Below, piece by piece: positions 33,627-42,793 of a stretch of 53,199 nt of DNA. A program made the translations under genes and the position numbers. The notes under the pieces are model-generated. The model made no database searches. It had not been told where the DNA came from and saw only the letters and a program-made list of their open reading frames with translations. The DNA lies in NCBI GenBank assembly GCA_964558505.1, contig CAZLEI010000006.1, positions 1-53,199 of the forward strand, read 5' to 3'. The stretch's first letter is position 1. Every line of letters starts with the position of its first letter. The DNA is from CAYMPW01 sp964558505 (GTDB taxonomy: Archaea; Thermoplasmatota; Thermoplasmata; Methanomassiliicoccales; Methanomethylophilaceae).

Positions 33627-33642
33627 TGGATGATATATCCAA
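33626..33642 (-). promoter_or_regulatory. palindromic operator TTGGA-TGATATA-TCCAA (site 6 of 6)
   Basis: On the minus strand it ends at the A of the transporter ATG. It is the same 5-7-5 palindrome as at the five other promoters. Confidence 0.65.
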
Positions 33643-33734
33643 TTGTGGTATTTCATTCTATCCGATTATTTCAAAGCACGAATCGAATGATGACAATAAC
33701 CCATCTCATTGCAGAACATTATGTGAAACCTCTG

Positions 33735-33766
33735 AGAAAAAATACCTCCGGCATGAAAGCCGGAGG
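33735..33766 (-). terminator. terminator of the feo operon
   Basis: An 8-bp perfect stem CCTCCGGC / GCCGGAGG with a six-base loop, followed on the minus strand by TATTTTTTC. It lies nine bases after the stop of the last feo gene. Confidence 0.65.
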
Positions 33767-33775
33767 CGGAGATCG

Positions 33776-33943
33776 TCAATTCTCCTTATCTTCTATCTCT
33801 ATCAACCCGCCTTTACAGCATCCGCATCCTTTGCACCCGGAGCATCCGGAGCATCCGCCTTTGCGCATACTCCTGTACGCCGAGTATCCGGCGAGCATGA
33901 TGACCGCCGTTACTCCTATCCCGACCAGGATCGTGCTCAGCAT
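33776..33943 (-). CDS. FeoB-associated cysteine-rich membrane protein
   Basis: A 55-residue protein: one transmembrane helix (about 2-22, LSTILVGIGVTAVIMLAGYSA), then KGGCSGCSGCKGCGCCKGG and an acidic tail. This is the small Cys-rich membrane protein often encoded right after FeoB. The cysteines may bind iron or relay it. Its ATG overlaps the feoB stop, so it is co-translated. It is too short for common ORF cut-offs, but the cysteine array and position make it convincing. Confidence 0.85.
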   Translation of the reverse strand: MLSTILVGIGVTAVIMLAGYSAYRSMRKGGCSGCSGCKGCGCCKGGLIEIEDKEN

Positions 33944-35816
33944 GCCTCGGCCTCCGCTCTGGATGCCGTCCTGAACGGATCCTTGCTTATCAGCAGATAT
34001 CCTATCACTGCGGCCGCCAGCAGCCCGGTGACGGTCCAGATGTCGAACGTTCCGTATATCAGCAGACCGCCCACGCCGAAGACCACCATGGCCACTGCAT
34101 AGGCGAACAGGCATTGATATCCGACCGCGACCGCGGTCGCCTTCCATGTTCCCAGCTCGCTGCGCATGGCACCGATCGCCGCGAGGCAGGGTGCGCAGAG
34201 CAGGTTGAACACCAGGAACGAGAATCCCGCCAACGGCGTCAGGATGGCGGCGATATTGGTCCATATCTCCGTGCCGTTCTCCGCGACCTCCTCGAACCCG
34301 AAGAGCACTCCGAACGTTCCGACCACGTTCTCCTTGGCCAGCAGCCCGGTGATCGTCGCCACGGAGAACTCCCAATCCGACCCCCACCCGAGCGGGGTGA
34401 ATATCCAACAAACTGCCCTTCCCATATCGGCGAGCATCGAGGCGTCCGTATCCACAGTGGTCAAGCTCCAATTGTATGTCGACAGGAACCAGATGATGGC
34501 ACATGACAGCAGGATGAACGTCCCCGCCTTCTTGACGAAGGCCAGGCATCTCTCCCCGCCCCTGCGGAGCACCGTGAACACGCCGGGGGCGTGGTACGGC
34601 GGAAGCTCCATGATGAACGGGGCAGGCTCTCCGGACATGCCCTTGAATTTCTTCAGGATAATACCCGACATGAGTATCGCTGTTATGCCGAGCAGATACG
34701 AGGCCAGCGCTATGACCGCGGAACCTCCGAACAATGCACCCGAGATGAGTGCTATTATCGGCAGCTTGGCGGAACAGGGGATGAAGGTGGTCGTCATGAC
34801 GGTTATCTTCCTGTCCTGCTCGCTCTCGATCGTGCGCGAAGACATTATGCCGGGTATCCCGCATCCGGTCCCCACGAGTATGGGGATGAACGATTTGCCG
34901 GAAAGACCGAACCTCCTGAACACGCGATCCATGACGAATGCCACGCGTGCCATGTATCCGCAGTCCTCGAGTATCGTGAGCAGCAGGAACAGGACGAGCA
35001 TCTGCGGCAGGAAACCGAGCACCGCGCCCACTCCCGACAGGATCCCGTTGACGATGAGCCCGATGAGCGCCGCATCCACGCCGATGGCCCCGAGCCATTC
35101 GGCCGCGCCGGGAAGGACCCATTCTCCGAAGAACACATCGTTGACCCAATCGGTCATCCACAATCCTAATGTGGACATCGACAGGAGATAGACCACGAAC
35201 ATAACGCCGACGAACACCGGGAGTCCCAGCCATCTGCCGGTCACTATGTTGTCTATCTTGTCCGAGAAGGTCATCTTCTCCCCGCGCTCCTTGCGCTTGA
35301 AGCAGTCCTTCGAGATCTCCCCGATGGCTTCGTACCTGCGGTCCACGCACGCGCTCTCGGAGTCATCGTCCACGTCCGCCTCGTACCTCTCCACGATGTT
35401 GTTCACAGCATCCATGGTCCCGGCATCGATCTCCTTTGTGACNNNNNNNNNNNNNNNNNNNNNNNNNNNNNNNNNNNNNNNNNNNNNNNNNNNNNNNNNN
35501 NNNNNNNNNNNNNNNNNNNNNNNNNNNNNNNNNNNNNNNNNNGTTCGTCGCATCCACGATGTCTATCACCGCGTCGGGACGGTCCTTCACAAGGTAGTCC
35601 CTCGATACAACCTCCTCCGGGGAGTAGGGCGACAGGGAGTATATCCCGGGCAGATCCACTATCGTCACATCAGGGATGCCTTTCAGCGTCCCCTCCTTCC
35701 TATCTATCGTCACGCCCGGCCAGTTGCCTACACGCTGCGAGCTCCCGGTCAGGGCGTTGAACATGGTCGTCTTCCCGCAATTCGGGTTGCCGGCCAATGC
35801 TATCCTTATCGTCATA
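33937..35816 (-). CDS. feoB: ferrous iron transport protein B, interrupted by an assembly gap
   Basis: FeoB is the GTP-gated ferrous-iron transporter of the cytoplasmic membrane. The N-terminal G domain shows G1 GNPNCGKTT, G2 VGNWPGVT and G3 DLPGIYSL. The gap (100 N) then removes the G4/G5 region and the start of the helical domain. The membrane part follows, with Gate motifs (LVGTGCGIPGIMSSRTIES and GAVLGFLPQMLVLFLLL) and FIPCSAKLPI. The two halves are not in the same frame across exactly 100 N, and about 80-100 family residues are missing, so the N run is a placeholder and not a true length; I see no evidence of a real frameshift. GGAG precedes the ATG at 35816. Confidence 0.93.
35443..35542. 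other. assembly gap (100 N)
   Basis: A run of exactly 100 undetermined bases inside feoB. A round 100-base run usually marks a scaffold join of unknown size. Confidence 0.98.
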
Positions 35817-35889
35817 TAATCATCTCCGTCCGGCCGTCCATAGCTCACGCTGTCACATGAGCCGGATGACCGAAAAATCACTGTATGGC

Positions 35890-36111
35890 TCAGGCCACCT
35901 CTATTGTGCTGGCGTCAGCCTTCCTGAGGCTGAGCTCGTATCCGCGCACGACGATCTCCATGGGGTCGCCGAGCGGAGCCACCTTGCGCACCGTCACCTG
36001 GCATCCTTTCGTTATGCCCATGTCCATTATGCGCCTCTTCACCGCGCCTTCTCCGTGTAGCCTGAGAACCGTGGCGCTCTCTCCTTTTGCGACCTCGCTC
36101 AACGTCCTCAT
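35890..36111 (-). CDS. feoA: FeoA-domain protein
   Basis: A 73-residue SH3-like FeoA protein that assists FeoB. It has the usual pattern: LSEVAKGESATVLRL, a helix with RRIMDMGITKGCQVTV, then VAPLGDPMEIVVRGYELSLRKADA, which closely matches the family. It overlaps the preceding feoA-like gene (TGATG) and lies about 73 bases before feoB. Confidence 0.9.
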   Translation of the reverse strand: MRTLSEVAKGESATVLRLHGEGAVKRRIMDMGITKGCQVTVRKVAPLGDPMEIVVRGYELSLRKADASTIEVA

Positions 36112-36425
36112 CACAGCGCCTCCGTCGGACGCACGGTTATCCTGCGCGCCTGGGACTTGCAGATCGCGACCCTGGAGCCGAGGACCTCGACGATGACATC
36201 GCCGTTGGATTCTTTGATCACGATCACTTTCTGTCCCTCGATGAATCCCAGATTGCCGAGGAACCTGCATGCATCCTCCTTCCCGGACACACGCTGGATC
36301 ACATTGGGCTCGCCGATCCGGGCAAGGGACAGTGCCGTTCCCCCGCGTATGTCTGCATTCGCATTCTTTATCCCGCGTATGTCCGCGGAGACCTCTGTCA
36401 TGTTCATGAGACACTGTACATCCAT
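36111..36425 (-). CDS. second FeoA-domain protein
   Basis: The first gene of the feo operon, up to 104 residues. The C-terminal 75 residues form a FeoA-like domain (FLGNLGFIEGQKVIVI, EVLGSRVAICKSQARRI). The N-terminus is uncertain: ATGs at 36425, 36407 and 36401 are all in frame, without a clear ribosome site. Tandem FeoA genes upstream of FeoB are common in archaea and anaerobic bacteria. A DtxR-like operator lies just upstream. Confidence 0.85.
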   Translation of the reverse strand: MDVQCLMNMTEVSADIRGIKNANADIRGGTALSLARIGEPNVIQRVSGKEDACRFLGNLGFIEGQKVIVIKESNGDVIVEVLGSRVAICKSQARRITVRPTEAL

Positions 36426-36439
36426 GTCATATTAAAAGT

Positions 36440-36453
36440 TTAGGAGTACCTAA
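36440..36453 (-). promoter_or_regulatory. DtxR/IdeR-like iron operator upstream of the feo operon
   Basis: A 14-bp inverted repeat TTAGG-AGTA-CCTAA (one strand) resembles the TTAGG/CCTAA half-sites of DtxR-family metal-dependent repressors (IdeR, MDR1). A further CCTAA-type half-site (ATTCCTAAAT) lies at about 36461-36470. Position just upstream of feoA suggests iron-dependent repression. The regulator is not in the window. Confidence 0.6.
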
Positions 36454-36611
36454 TTCAGTTATTCCTAAATAATTATCATCGGTAACATAAGGACGGAATA
36501 ATCACCATTTGCTGTAAGGATTTGAATTGACCGCGTGCGAAGACGCGATCTGATCGGGCATCAATGCACACTTATGCGTATATTTTTGAATCTTCAGATC
36601 ATTCAGGGCCC

Positions 36612-37109
36612 ATGGACCGCGTCCGCGAATACTTCAAAGATTTTCCGGCACAGCAGAAGGTTGCGCTCATGCTCCTCGGCCAAGGGGTGCACGTCACCGA
36701 CGGAGTGCCCTACATAGGAGATATCGAGATCACAGATTCCGCGATCGGAAGGGCGGCAGGTGTCGACAGGCGTGTCGTCCGCACAACTCTCCAAAGGATA
36801 GACGGCGACCCTGTCCTGAAAACGATATTCTCCAAGCTCAGGGGCATACTCCTGATGTCCGAGGTGGCCTCGGAGATCGGGTGCACGACACTGGAGATAA
36901 TACCGACTGATGCCACCAAACCCGGTATCCTCAAGGATGTCACGGACGTGATCTTCCGTGCGGGCGTGTCGGTGAGGCAGGCCGTCGTGGACGACCCGGG
37001 ATTCCAGCGCGATGCGCACCTGATAGTCGTTGTGCAGGGAACCCTGCCGCCGGAGTTCCTGCCCATGCTCAGGCAGTGCAACGGCGTGGCCAGCATAATC
37101 CTGAGATGA
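36612..37109 (+). CDS. HTH-ACT regulator of amino acid metabolism (COG2150-like)
   Basis: About 165 residues. The N-terminal half carries a helix-turn-helix-like region (DSAIGRAAGVDRRVVRTTLQRI). The C-terminal half is an ACT domain (LEIIPTDATKPGILKDVTDVIFRAGVSVRQAVVDD ... HLIVVVQG; key pattern GILKDVTDVIFRAGV). This layout is an archaeal family predicted to sense amino acids. ATG 36612 lies about 25-30 bases after TATATTTTTG, fitting a leaderless transcript; ATG 36564 is less likely. A hairpin separates it from carB, with which it converges. Confidence 0.82.
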   Translation: MDRVREYFKDFPAQQKVALMLLGQGVHVTDGVPYIGDIEITDSAIGRAAGVDRRVVRTTLQRIDGDPVLKTIFSKLRGILLMSEVASEIGCTTLEIIPTDATKPGILKDVTDVIFRAGVSVRQAVVDDPGFQRDAHLIVVVQGTLPPEFLPMLRQCNGVASIILR

Positions 37110-37115
37110 CCTCCG

Positions 37116-37133
37116 CGCCCCCGCGAGGGGGCG
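37116..37133. terminator. G+C-rich hairpin between convergent genes
   Basis: A 7-bp perfect stem CGCCCCC / GGGGGCG with tetraloop GCGA, lying between the stops of the ACT regulator and carB. No T tract follows on either strand, so the terminator role is a guess from position. Confidence 0.4.
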
Positions 37134-37139
37134 GGAGAT

Positions 37140-40100
37140 TCACCTGAGCAGGTGGTATTCCTTCATGTTCTTCACGGACATCTTCTCCTGTCTGAAGATG
37201 TCGATGGCCGCCGCGGTTATCTCCGCACCCTGGACCGTCGTCATGAAGGGTATCTCCAACTCGACCGCAAGCCTGCGCATGACGTAGCCGTCCCTTCTGG
37301 CGCCGGATTTCATCGAGGGCGTGTTGATGATCAGGTTGATCGATCCGTCCCTCATGAGGCTGATGGCGTTCGGGTTCTGGTTATCGCTCACCGTGAACAC
37401 CGTTGTGGTCTCCACGCCGTGCTCCCTCAGGAACGTGGACGTCCCTTTGGTCGCGTATATCTTGAATCCCATGCCCGAGAGCTCCTTGACGGATGCGAGG
37501 ATGCGGGGCTTGTCCTGATCGTTCACCGTGACGTACACCCCGCCTTCGGTGGGGAGCTTGTTGCCGGCAGCGATGAGGGCCTTGTAGCATGCGCAGTCGA
37601 AATCCTCGTCGATGCCCATCACCTCGCCTGTGCTCTTCATCTCGGGCGTCAATATAGAATCCACGCCCGGGAGCTTCAGGAAGGGGAACACGGATGCCTT
37701 GATGGCATAGTGGTCTATGGACTTGTACTCGGACAATCCGAAGTCCTTCAGGGTCTTGCCCAGCATGATCTTGGTAGCGACCTTGGCCAGCGGGATCCCT
37801 GTGGCCTTCGATATGAATGGCACGGTACGGGACGCGCGGGGGTTGGCCTCGATCATGTAGACATCGCCGTCCTTGACGGCGAGCTGCAGGTTCATCAGGC
37901 CCTTGATGTGGAGGGCGAGCGCTACACGCTTCGTGATATCGATGATCTCATCGATGATGTCCTGGCTGAGCGTGAACGGCGGGAGCACCATCGTGGCATC
38001 CCCCGAGTGGCATCCTGCGTACTCCACGTGCTCCATGATCCCGCCGACGTAGACGTCGGTTCCGTCGCAGACCGCATCGATGTCGATCTCGATGGCCTCG
38101 GTGAGGTACTTGTCGACAAGTATCGGGTGCTTCCTGGAGACCTTCACTGCAGTCTCCACGTAGAGCTTGAGCTCGTCTTCGGAATAGACGATCTCCATCG
38201 CCCTGCCTCCCAGGACGTAGGACGGCCTGACGAGGACCGGGTATCCGATGGAAGTGGCGATGTCGCGCACCTCCTCGAAGGAATAACCCGTTCCGGACTT
38301 GGGCTGCCTGATGCAGAGGTCGTCCATGAGCTTCGAGAAGCGCCTGCGGTCCTCGGCGACGTCCATCATGTCCGGGCTGGTGCCCAGGACCTTGGTCTTG
38401 GAGCCTTTGAGCGCGTTCTCCAGGTCCACGGCGAGGTTGACGCTGGTCTGCCCTCCGTACTGGACGATGACCCCGTCGGCCTGCTCCTTGTCGATGATGT
38501 TCAGGACATCCTCGAGGGTCAGGGGCTCGAAGTAGAGACGGTCCGAGATATCGTAGTCCGTGGACACGGTCTCCGGATTGTTGTTGATGATAACGGCATC
38601 CACGCCTTCCTCCTGAAGGGCCATGACGCCGTGCACGCAGCAGTAATCGAACTCGATGCCCTGTCCTATCCTTATGGGGCCGCCGCCGATGATTATGACG
38701 TTCTTCCTGCTCTCGTCGCGGACGACCTCGCAGGACCTGCCATAGGTCGAATAGAAGTAGGGCGTCTCGGCCTTGAACTCGGCGGCGCATGTGTCCACCA
38801 TCTTGTAGACCGGGACAATTCCCGCCGCGATCCTCTCGGCCCTCACATCGAGCATCTTCTTGCCGACGAGGTCGGCGATGGATGCGTCGGAGAATCCCAT
38901 CATCTTGGCCTCTTTCAGGAGCTCTGGTGTGAGCCCGGCCTTGATGCGGTTCTCCATATCCACGATGTTCTTCAGCTTGAGCACGAAGAAGTGGTCCCAC
39001 TTGATCAGGTCTGCTATCTTCTGGGTGTCCCATCCGCGCCTGAGCGCCTCGCCGATGACCAGGATGCGCTTGTCGGTGGCATGGACAAGCTCGTCCTCTA
39101 TCTGGTCGTCGGGGATGTCGATGCGGTCCAGGCCGTCGATGCCGATCTCGAGGGACCTGAGCCCTTTGAGTATCGCCTCTTCAAGGGTGCGTCCGATGGA
39201 CATCGTCTCCCCTGTGCTCTTCATCTGCGTTCCGAGGTGGCGGTCCACCGTGCGGAACTTGTCGAACGGCCAGCGGGGGATCTTGACCACTACGTAATCG
39301 ATGGCGGGCTCGAAAGCGGCGTACGTCCTGCCCGTGATCTTGTTGGGTATCTCGTCGAGCGTGTATCCCAAGGCGATCTTCGTAGATACCCTGGCGATCG
39401 GATAACCCGTCGCTTTGGATGCCAGTGCCGACGAGCGCGACACGCGGGGGTTGACCTCGATGAGGCGGTAATCCCCGTTGGCGGGGTTGAATGCGAACTG
39501 GACATTGCAGCCGCCGTCGATGTTCAGGGCGCGGATGACCTTTATGGCCGCGGTCCTGAGGCGCTGATGGTCCTTGTCGGACAGCGTGAGGCACGGGGCG
39601 CAGACTATGCTCTCCCCTGTGTGTATGCCCATGGCGTCCAGATTCTCCATGTTGCAGATGATGATGCAGTTGTCGTTGCTGTCCCTCATCACCTCGTACT
39701 CGTACTCCTTCCAGCCGAGGACGCTCTCCTCGATGAGCACCTGGTGGATCCTCGAGTATGCGAGACCGCGGGCGCATATCTCCTCAAGCTCCTTCTCGTC
39801 GTAGGCTATGCCTCCGCCGGTGCCGCCGAGAGTGAAGGCGGGACGTACCAGGACGGGGTACCTGCCGATGATCTCCACGGCCTCCTTGGCCTCTTTCACC
39901 GTGTGGACGCTCCTGCTCACGGGGACCGGTTCGCCGATGGCCTCCATCGTCTCCTTGAAGAGCTCGCGATCCTCGGATTTTGCGATGGCCTCGGGCTGTG
40001 TGCCCAGAAGCTCGACGCCGAGCCTGTCCAATTCGCCGCTCTCGGCGAGTTCGGAGCAGATGTTGAGGGCGGTCTGCCCTCCCATGCCGGCGAGTATGCC

Positions 40101-40346
40101 GTCCACGCCCTCTTTCTCCAGGATCTTCGCCACAGTGGAGGCCTGGAGAGGCTCTATGTAAACGCTGTCCGCTGTATCCGGATCTGTCTGGATGGTGGCG
40201 GGATTGGAATTGACCAGCACCGTCTTATACCCCTCTTCGCGGAGGGAGCGGCATGCCTGCGTTCCAGAGAAATCGAATTCTGCTGCCTGGCCGATCACGA
40301 TGGGACCGGAACCAATGACCATGATCTTCTTGTAATCGCGTCTCAT
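37140..40346 (-). CDS. carB: carbamoyl-phosphate synthase large subunit
   Basis: CarB makes carbamoyl phosphate from bicarbonate, ammonia and two ATP for arginine and pyrimidine synthesis (and here also as HypF substrate). The 1068-residue protein has the full duplicated layout: two ATP-grasp halves (each beginning with a VIGSGPIVIGQAAEFD or IIGGGPIRIGQGIEFDY motif), EVNPRVSRSSALASKATGYP and EANPRASRTVPFISKATGIP ligand loops (metal-binding E-x-NPR), an oligomerisation domain between them, and a C-terminal MGS-like allosteric domain (about 930-1068). ATG overlaps the carA stop. Confidence 0.97.
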   Translation of the reverse strand: MRRDYKKIMVIGSGPIVIGQAAEFDFSGTQACRSLREEGYKTVLVNSNPATIQTDPDTADSVYIEPLQASTVAKILEKEGVDGILAGMGGQTALNICSELAESGELDRLGVELLGTQPEAIAKSEDRELFKETMEAIGEPVPVSRSVHTVKEAKEAVEIIGRYPVLVRPAFTLGGTGGGIAYDEKELEEICARGLAYSRIHQVLIEESVLGWKEYEYEVMRDSNDNCIIICNMENLDAMGIHTGESIVCAPCLTLSDKDHQRLRTAAIKVIRALNIDGGCNVQFAFNPANGDYRLIEVNPRVSRSSALASKATGYPIARVSTKIALGYTLDEIPNKITGRTYAAFEPAIDYVVVKIPRWPFDKFRTVDRHLGTQMKSTGETMSIGRTLEEAILKGLRSLEIGIDGLDRIDIPDDQIEDELVHATDKRILVIGEALRRGWDTQKIADLIKWDHFFVLKLKNIVDMENRIKAGLTPELLKEAKMMGFSDASIADLVGKKMLDVRAERIAAGIVPVYKMVDTCAAEFKAETPYFYSTYGRSCEVVRDESRKNVIIIGGGPIRIGQGIEFDYCCVHGVMALQEEGVDAVIINNNPETVSTDYDISDRLYFEPLTLEDVLNIIDKEQADGVIVQYGGQTSVNLAVDLENALKGSKTKVLGTSPDMMDVAEDRRRFSKLMDDLCIRQPKSGTGYSFEEVRDIATSIGYPVLVRPSYVLGGRAMEIVYSEDELKLYVETAVKVSRKHPILVDKYLTEAIEIDIDAVCDGTDVYVGGIMEHVEYAGCHSGDATMVLPPFTLSQDIIDEIIDITKRVALALHIKGLMNLQLAVKDGDVYMIEANPRASRTVPFISKATGIPLAKVATKIMLGKTLKDFGLSEYKSIDHYAIKASVFPFLKLPGVDSILTPEMKSTGEVMGIDEDFDCACYKALIAAGNKLPTEGGVYVTVNDQDKPRILASVKELSGMGFKIYATKGTSTFLREHGVETTTVFTVSDNQNPNAISLMRDGSINLIINTPSMKSGARRDGYVMRRLAVELEIPFMTTVQGAEITAAAIDIFRQEKMSVKNMKEYHLLR

Positions 40347-41428
40347 CTCTGCGCCTCCATCATCTTGCCGAACTTATCGAATAGGAACGAAGTGTCCAAC
40401 GGTCCGGGCGATGCCTCGGGGTGGTACTGCGTCGTGAAGATGGGGAGGTCCCTGTGCCTTATCCCTTCCACGGTGCCGTCGTTGACGTTCACCTGGTCCA
40501 CGATGATGTCCAGACCGTCCAGGCTGCTCTCGTCCACGGCATATCCGTGGTTCTGGGATGTTATGTACACCCTGCCCTCGTACTTCACGGGCTGGTTGCA
40601 TCCGCGGTGGCCGAACTTCATCTTGTAGGTCTTTCCGCCCAATCCGAGCGCCATCGTCTGGCTGCCGAAGCAGATGCCGTACATCGGCATCTTGCCCGCC
40701 AGGTAGTCGACGCTTTTCACGACCGTGCTCAATATGGCGGGATGCGAGGGGTTCCCGGGGCCGTTGGATATCAGGAGCCCGTCCACGTTGCTGTCGACGA
40801 TCTCCTGGGCGGGCGTGTCGTAAGGGAATATGACGACGTTGAACCTGGATGCGAGGTCGCGGGTTATTCCGCTCTTCGTGCCGCAATCCAGAAGCCCCAC
40901 TGTCGGGACGGTCTTGCTGCGCTCGATCCTCCTGACCGAGCGGGTGGACACCTGGCCGACGAGGTTGCTGTCCATGGCCGAGGGCATCTTGCGGACCTCG
41001 GCGAGCACGTCCTCGATGGAATCCTTGTCATCGGTTATTGCCCCTTTCATGGCGCCCTGGTCGCGGATCTTTATGACGAGGTCGCGTGTGTCTATCCCGG
41101 AAAGTCCGGGTATGCGGTTCTCCTTGAGGTAATGGTCGAGCGTCCTGCCGCCGTACATGGTGGAGGGCTCCTTGCAGTACTCCCTTACGACGAGGGCCTT
41201 CGTGTGGACGGCCTCGGATTGGTCGAACTCGTCGTTGATGCCGTAATTCCCAACGATGGGATACGTCATGATGAGTATCTGCCCCTGGAAGGATGGGTCT
41301 GTCAGACTCTCCTGGTATCCATCCATTCCTGTGCTGAAAACGACTTCGCCGAAGACGGAGTCCCTGTACCCGAAGGATTCTCCTTCAAGGACTGTGCCGT
41401 CCTCGAGGACTAAGTAACCGCGTGACAT
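40343..41428 (-). CDS. carA: carbamoyl-phosphate synthase small (glutaminase) subunit
   Basis: CarA hydrolyses glutamine and feeds ammonia to CarB. It has the N-terminal CPSase domain (LVLEDGTVLEGESFG, FSTGMDGYQESLTDPSF) and a C-terminal class I glutaminase domain with nucleophile Cys in GICFGSQTMAL, and His/Glu in YHPEASPGP. The usual C-x-G-H-Q is here CFGSQ, with Ser for His; the catalytic Cys itself is kept. Length 361 is normal. Its stop overlaps the carB start (ATGA). Confidence 0.95.
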   Translation of the reverse strand: MSRGYLVLEDGTVLEGESFGYRDSVFGEVVFSTGMDGYQESLTDPSFQGQILIMTYPIVGNYGINDEFDQSEAVHTKALVVREYCKEPSTMYGGRTLDHYLKENRIPGLSGIDTRDLVIKIRDQGAMKGAITDDKDSIEDVLAEVRKMPSAMDSNLVGQVSTRSVRRIERSKTVPTVGLLDCGTKSGITRDLASRFNVVIFPYDTPAQEIVDSNVDGLLISNGPGNPSHPAILSTVVKSVDYLAGKMPMYGICFGSQTMALGLGGKTYKMKFGHRGCNQPVKYEGRVYITSQNHGYAVDESSLDGLDIIVDQVNVNDGTVEGIRHRDLPIFTTQYHPEASPGPLDTSFLFDKFGKMMEAQR

Positions 41429-41602
41429 CGGGAAACAATCACAACTTAGGTTCGTATATAAGAACTACTGTCGTCCCATGACAGTCTCCAATCTGACTTG
41501 TCCGATAATGGACACATGATTCCGCAATGGACGATTACGCTTTTTCACTGTATTCCGGCGGAATGGAAAGATGCATTAATCGCTCAGGCATACCCGGGGA
41601 CG

Positions 41603-42640
41603 ATGCGCCTAATCCACCAAGACCCCGCCGCGGGGAGCATGAGGATCCAGATCGAGACCGACGACGACATGTGGCATCTCTACAATGTCGTCGAGCCTGG
41701 AGACCTCGTCACGGCCAGCACCACGCGCAGAGAGGAGAAGGCCGCCGACAAGCTCAGGGCGGAACGCGCCGAAAAGAAGAGGATGACCTTGGGCGTCAGA
41801 GTGGAGAAGATCGAATTCTCGGACACGGACCTGAGGCTGAAGCTCCTCGGCACCATAGAATCCGGCCCCCAGGACATAGGCCAGCACCACACCCTGATCT
41901 TCGAGCTCGGCGATAATTTCCTCCTGACCAAACAGCATTGGAGGGAGACTCAGATCGACCGCATCAAGAAAGCCGTCACGGATTCCAACAAACCCCGTAT
42001 CGTGATGGTCTCCCTGGACCAGGACGAGGCTACAGTAGCCGTCCTGAGGCAGTTCGGCCCCAAAGAGGTCGTCACCATACGCTCCGGACGTTCCGGGAAG
42101 CAGTATCAGGACAAGAGCGACACCGGCGACTATCACGGGGAGATAATCTCCAAGATAGGGCCCCTGATGACACCGGAGACTCCGCTGGTCCTCTTGGGCC
42201 CGGGATTCGAGAAGGAGCTCCTGGCGGAGGACGGGAAGAGACGGGAGCCCGCCCTCTTCTCGAAGGTCTACGTCTATCACACCGGTCAATGCGGGATGGT
42301 CGGGGTCAACGAGCTGATAAAAAGGGGGATGGGCGCCGATGTCCTCAGGGAATCGCGCGTCGGCGTGGAGATGGAGGCCATGGAGAAGGTCATGACCGAG
42401 ATAGGAAAGGACGGTCTCGCCACCTACGGCAACAACGAGATAGCGGGTGCGGCCGCCGCAGGTGCCGTGGAGATGCTCCTGGTATTGGACGCCAAGCTGC
42501 GCGAACAGGACCTGGACGGACTGGTCCGCAACGTGGAGATACAGAAGGGCAGCGTCATCGTCGTATCCTGCCAACATGACGGCGGAAAGGAGTTGGAGGC
42601 CCTCGGCGGCATGGCCGCACTGCTCCGCTACAGGGTGTGA
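41603..42640 (+). CDS. pelA: mRNA surveillance protein pelota (Dom34)
   Basis: Archaeal pelota rescues stalled ribosomes together with aEF1A and ABCE1. The start MRLIHQDPAAGSMRIQIET ... DDMWHLYNVVEPGDLV matches the family N-terminal Sm-like domain, followed by the eRF1-like central domain (about 130-255) and the C-terminal domain with YGNNEIAGAAAAGAVEMLLVLDAKL (L7Ae-like). The open frame extends upstream to 41498, but the ATG at 41603, with GGGG before it, gives the standard 345-residue protein. Confidence 0.95.
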   Translation: MRLIHQDPAAGSMRIQIETDDDMWHLYNVVEPGDLVTASTTRREEKAADKLRAERAEKKRMTLGVRVEKIEFSDTDLRLKLLGTIESGPQDIGQHHTLIFELGDNFLLTKQHWRETQIDRIKKAVTDSNKPRIVMVSLDQDEATVAVLRQFGPKEVVTIRSGRSGKQYQDKSDTGDYHGEIISKIGPLMTPETPLVLLGPGFEKELLAEDGKRREPALFSKVYVYHTGQCGMVGVNELIKRGMGADVLRESRVGVEMEAMEKVMTEIGKDGLATYGNNEIAGAAAAGAVEMLLVLDAKLREQDLDGLVRNVEIQKGSVIVVSCQHDGGKELEALGGMAALLRYRV

Positions 42641-42793
42641 AACGGTCCGGCCAGCCCTCGGTGGCGTCACCTTCCGGCGCGCCCGTGCACCCGCGGGGAA
42701 ATCTTTTATTATGATATCGTATCTAACCTTCATAGCATCCGCCGTGCGCGGGGTTTTACACGGGCATGAGCTGTCCGAAATTGGGGAAATAAT

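Noticed and set aside
35363..35816. Apparent frameshift in feoB between the two sides of the N run
   Set aside because: A 100-N run is a conventional placeholder; the frame across it has no meaning.
37152..40628. A 1158-codon plus-strand open frame opposite carB
   Set aside because: It is antisense to a complete, motif-perfect carB and has a His/Val/Leu/Asp-rich composition typical of frames opposite high-G+C archaeal genes.
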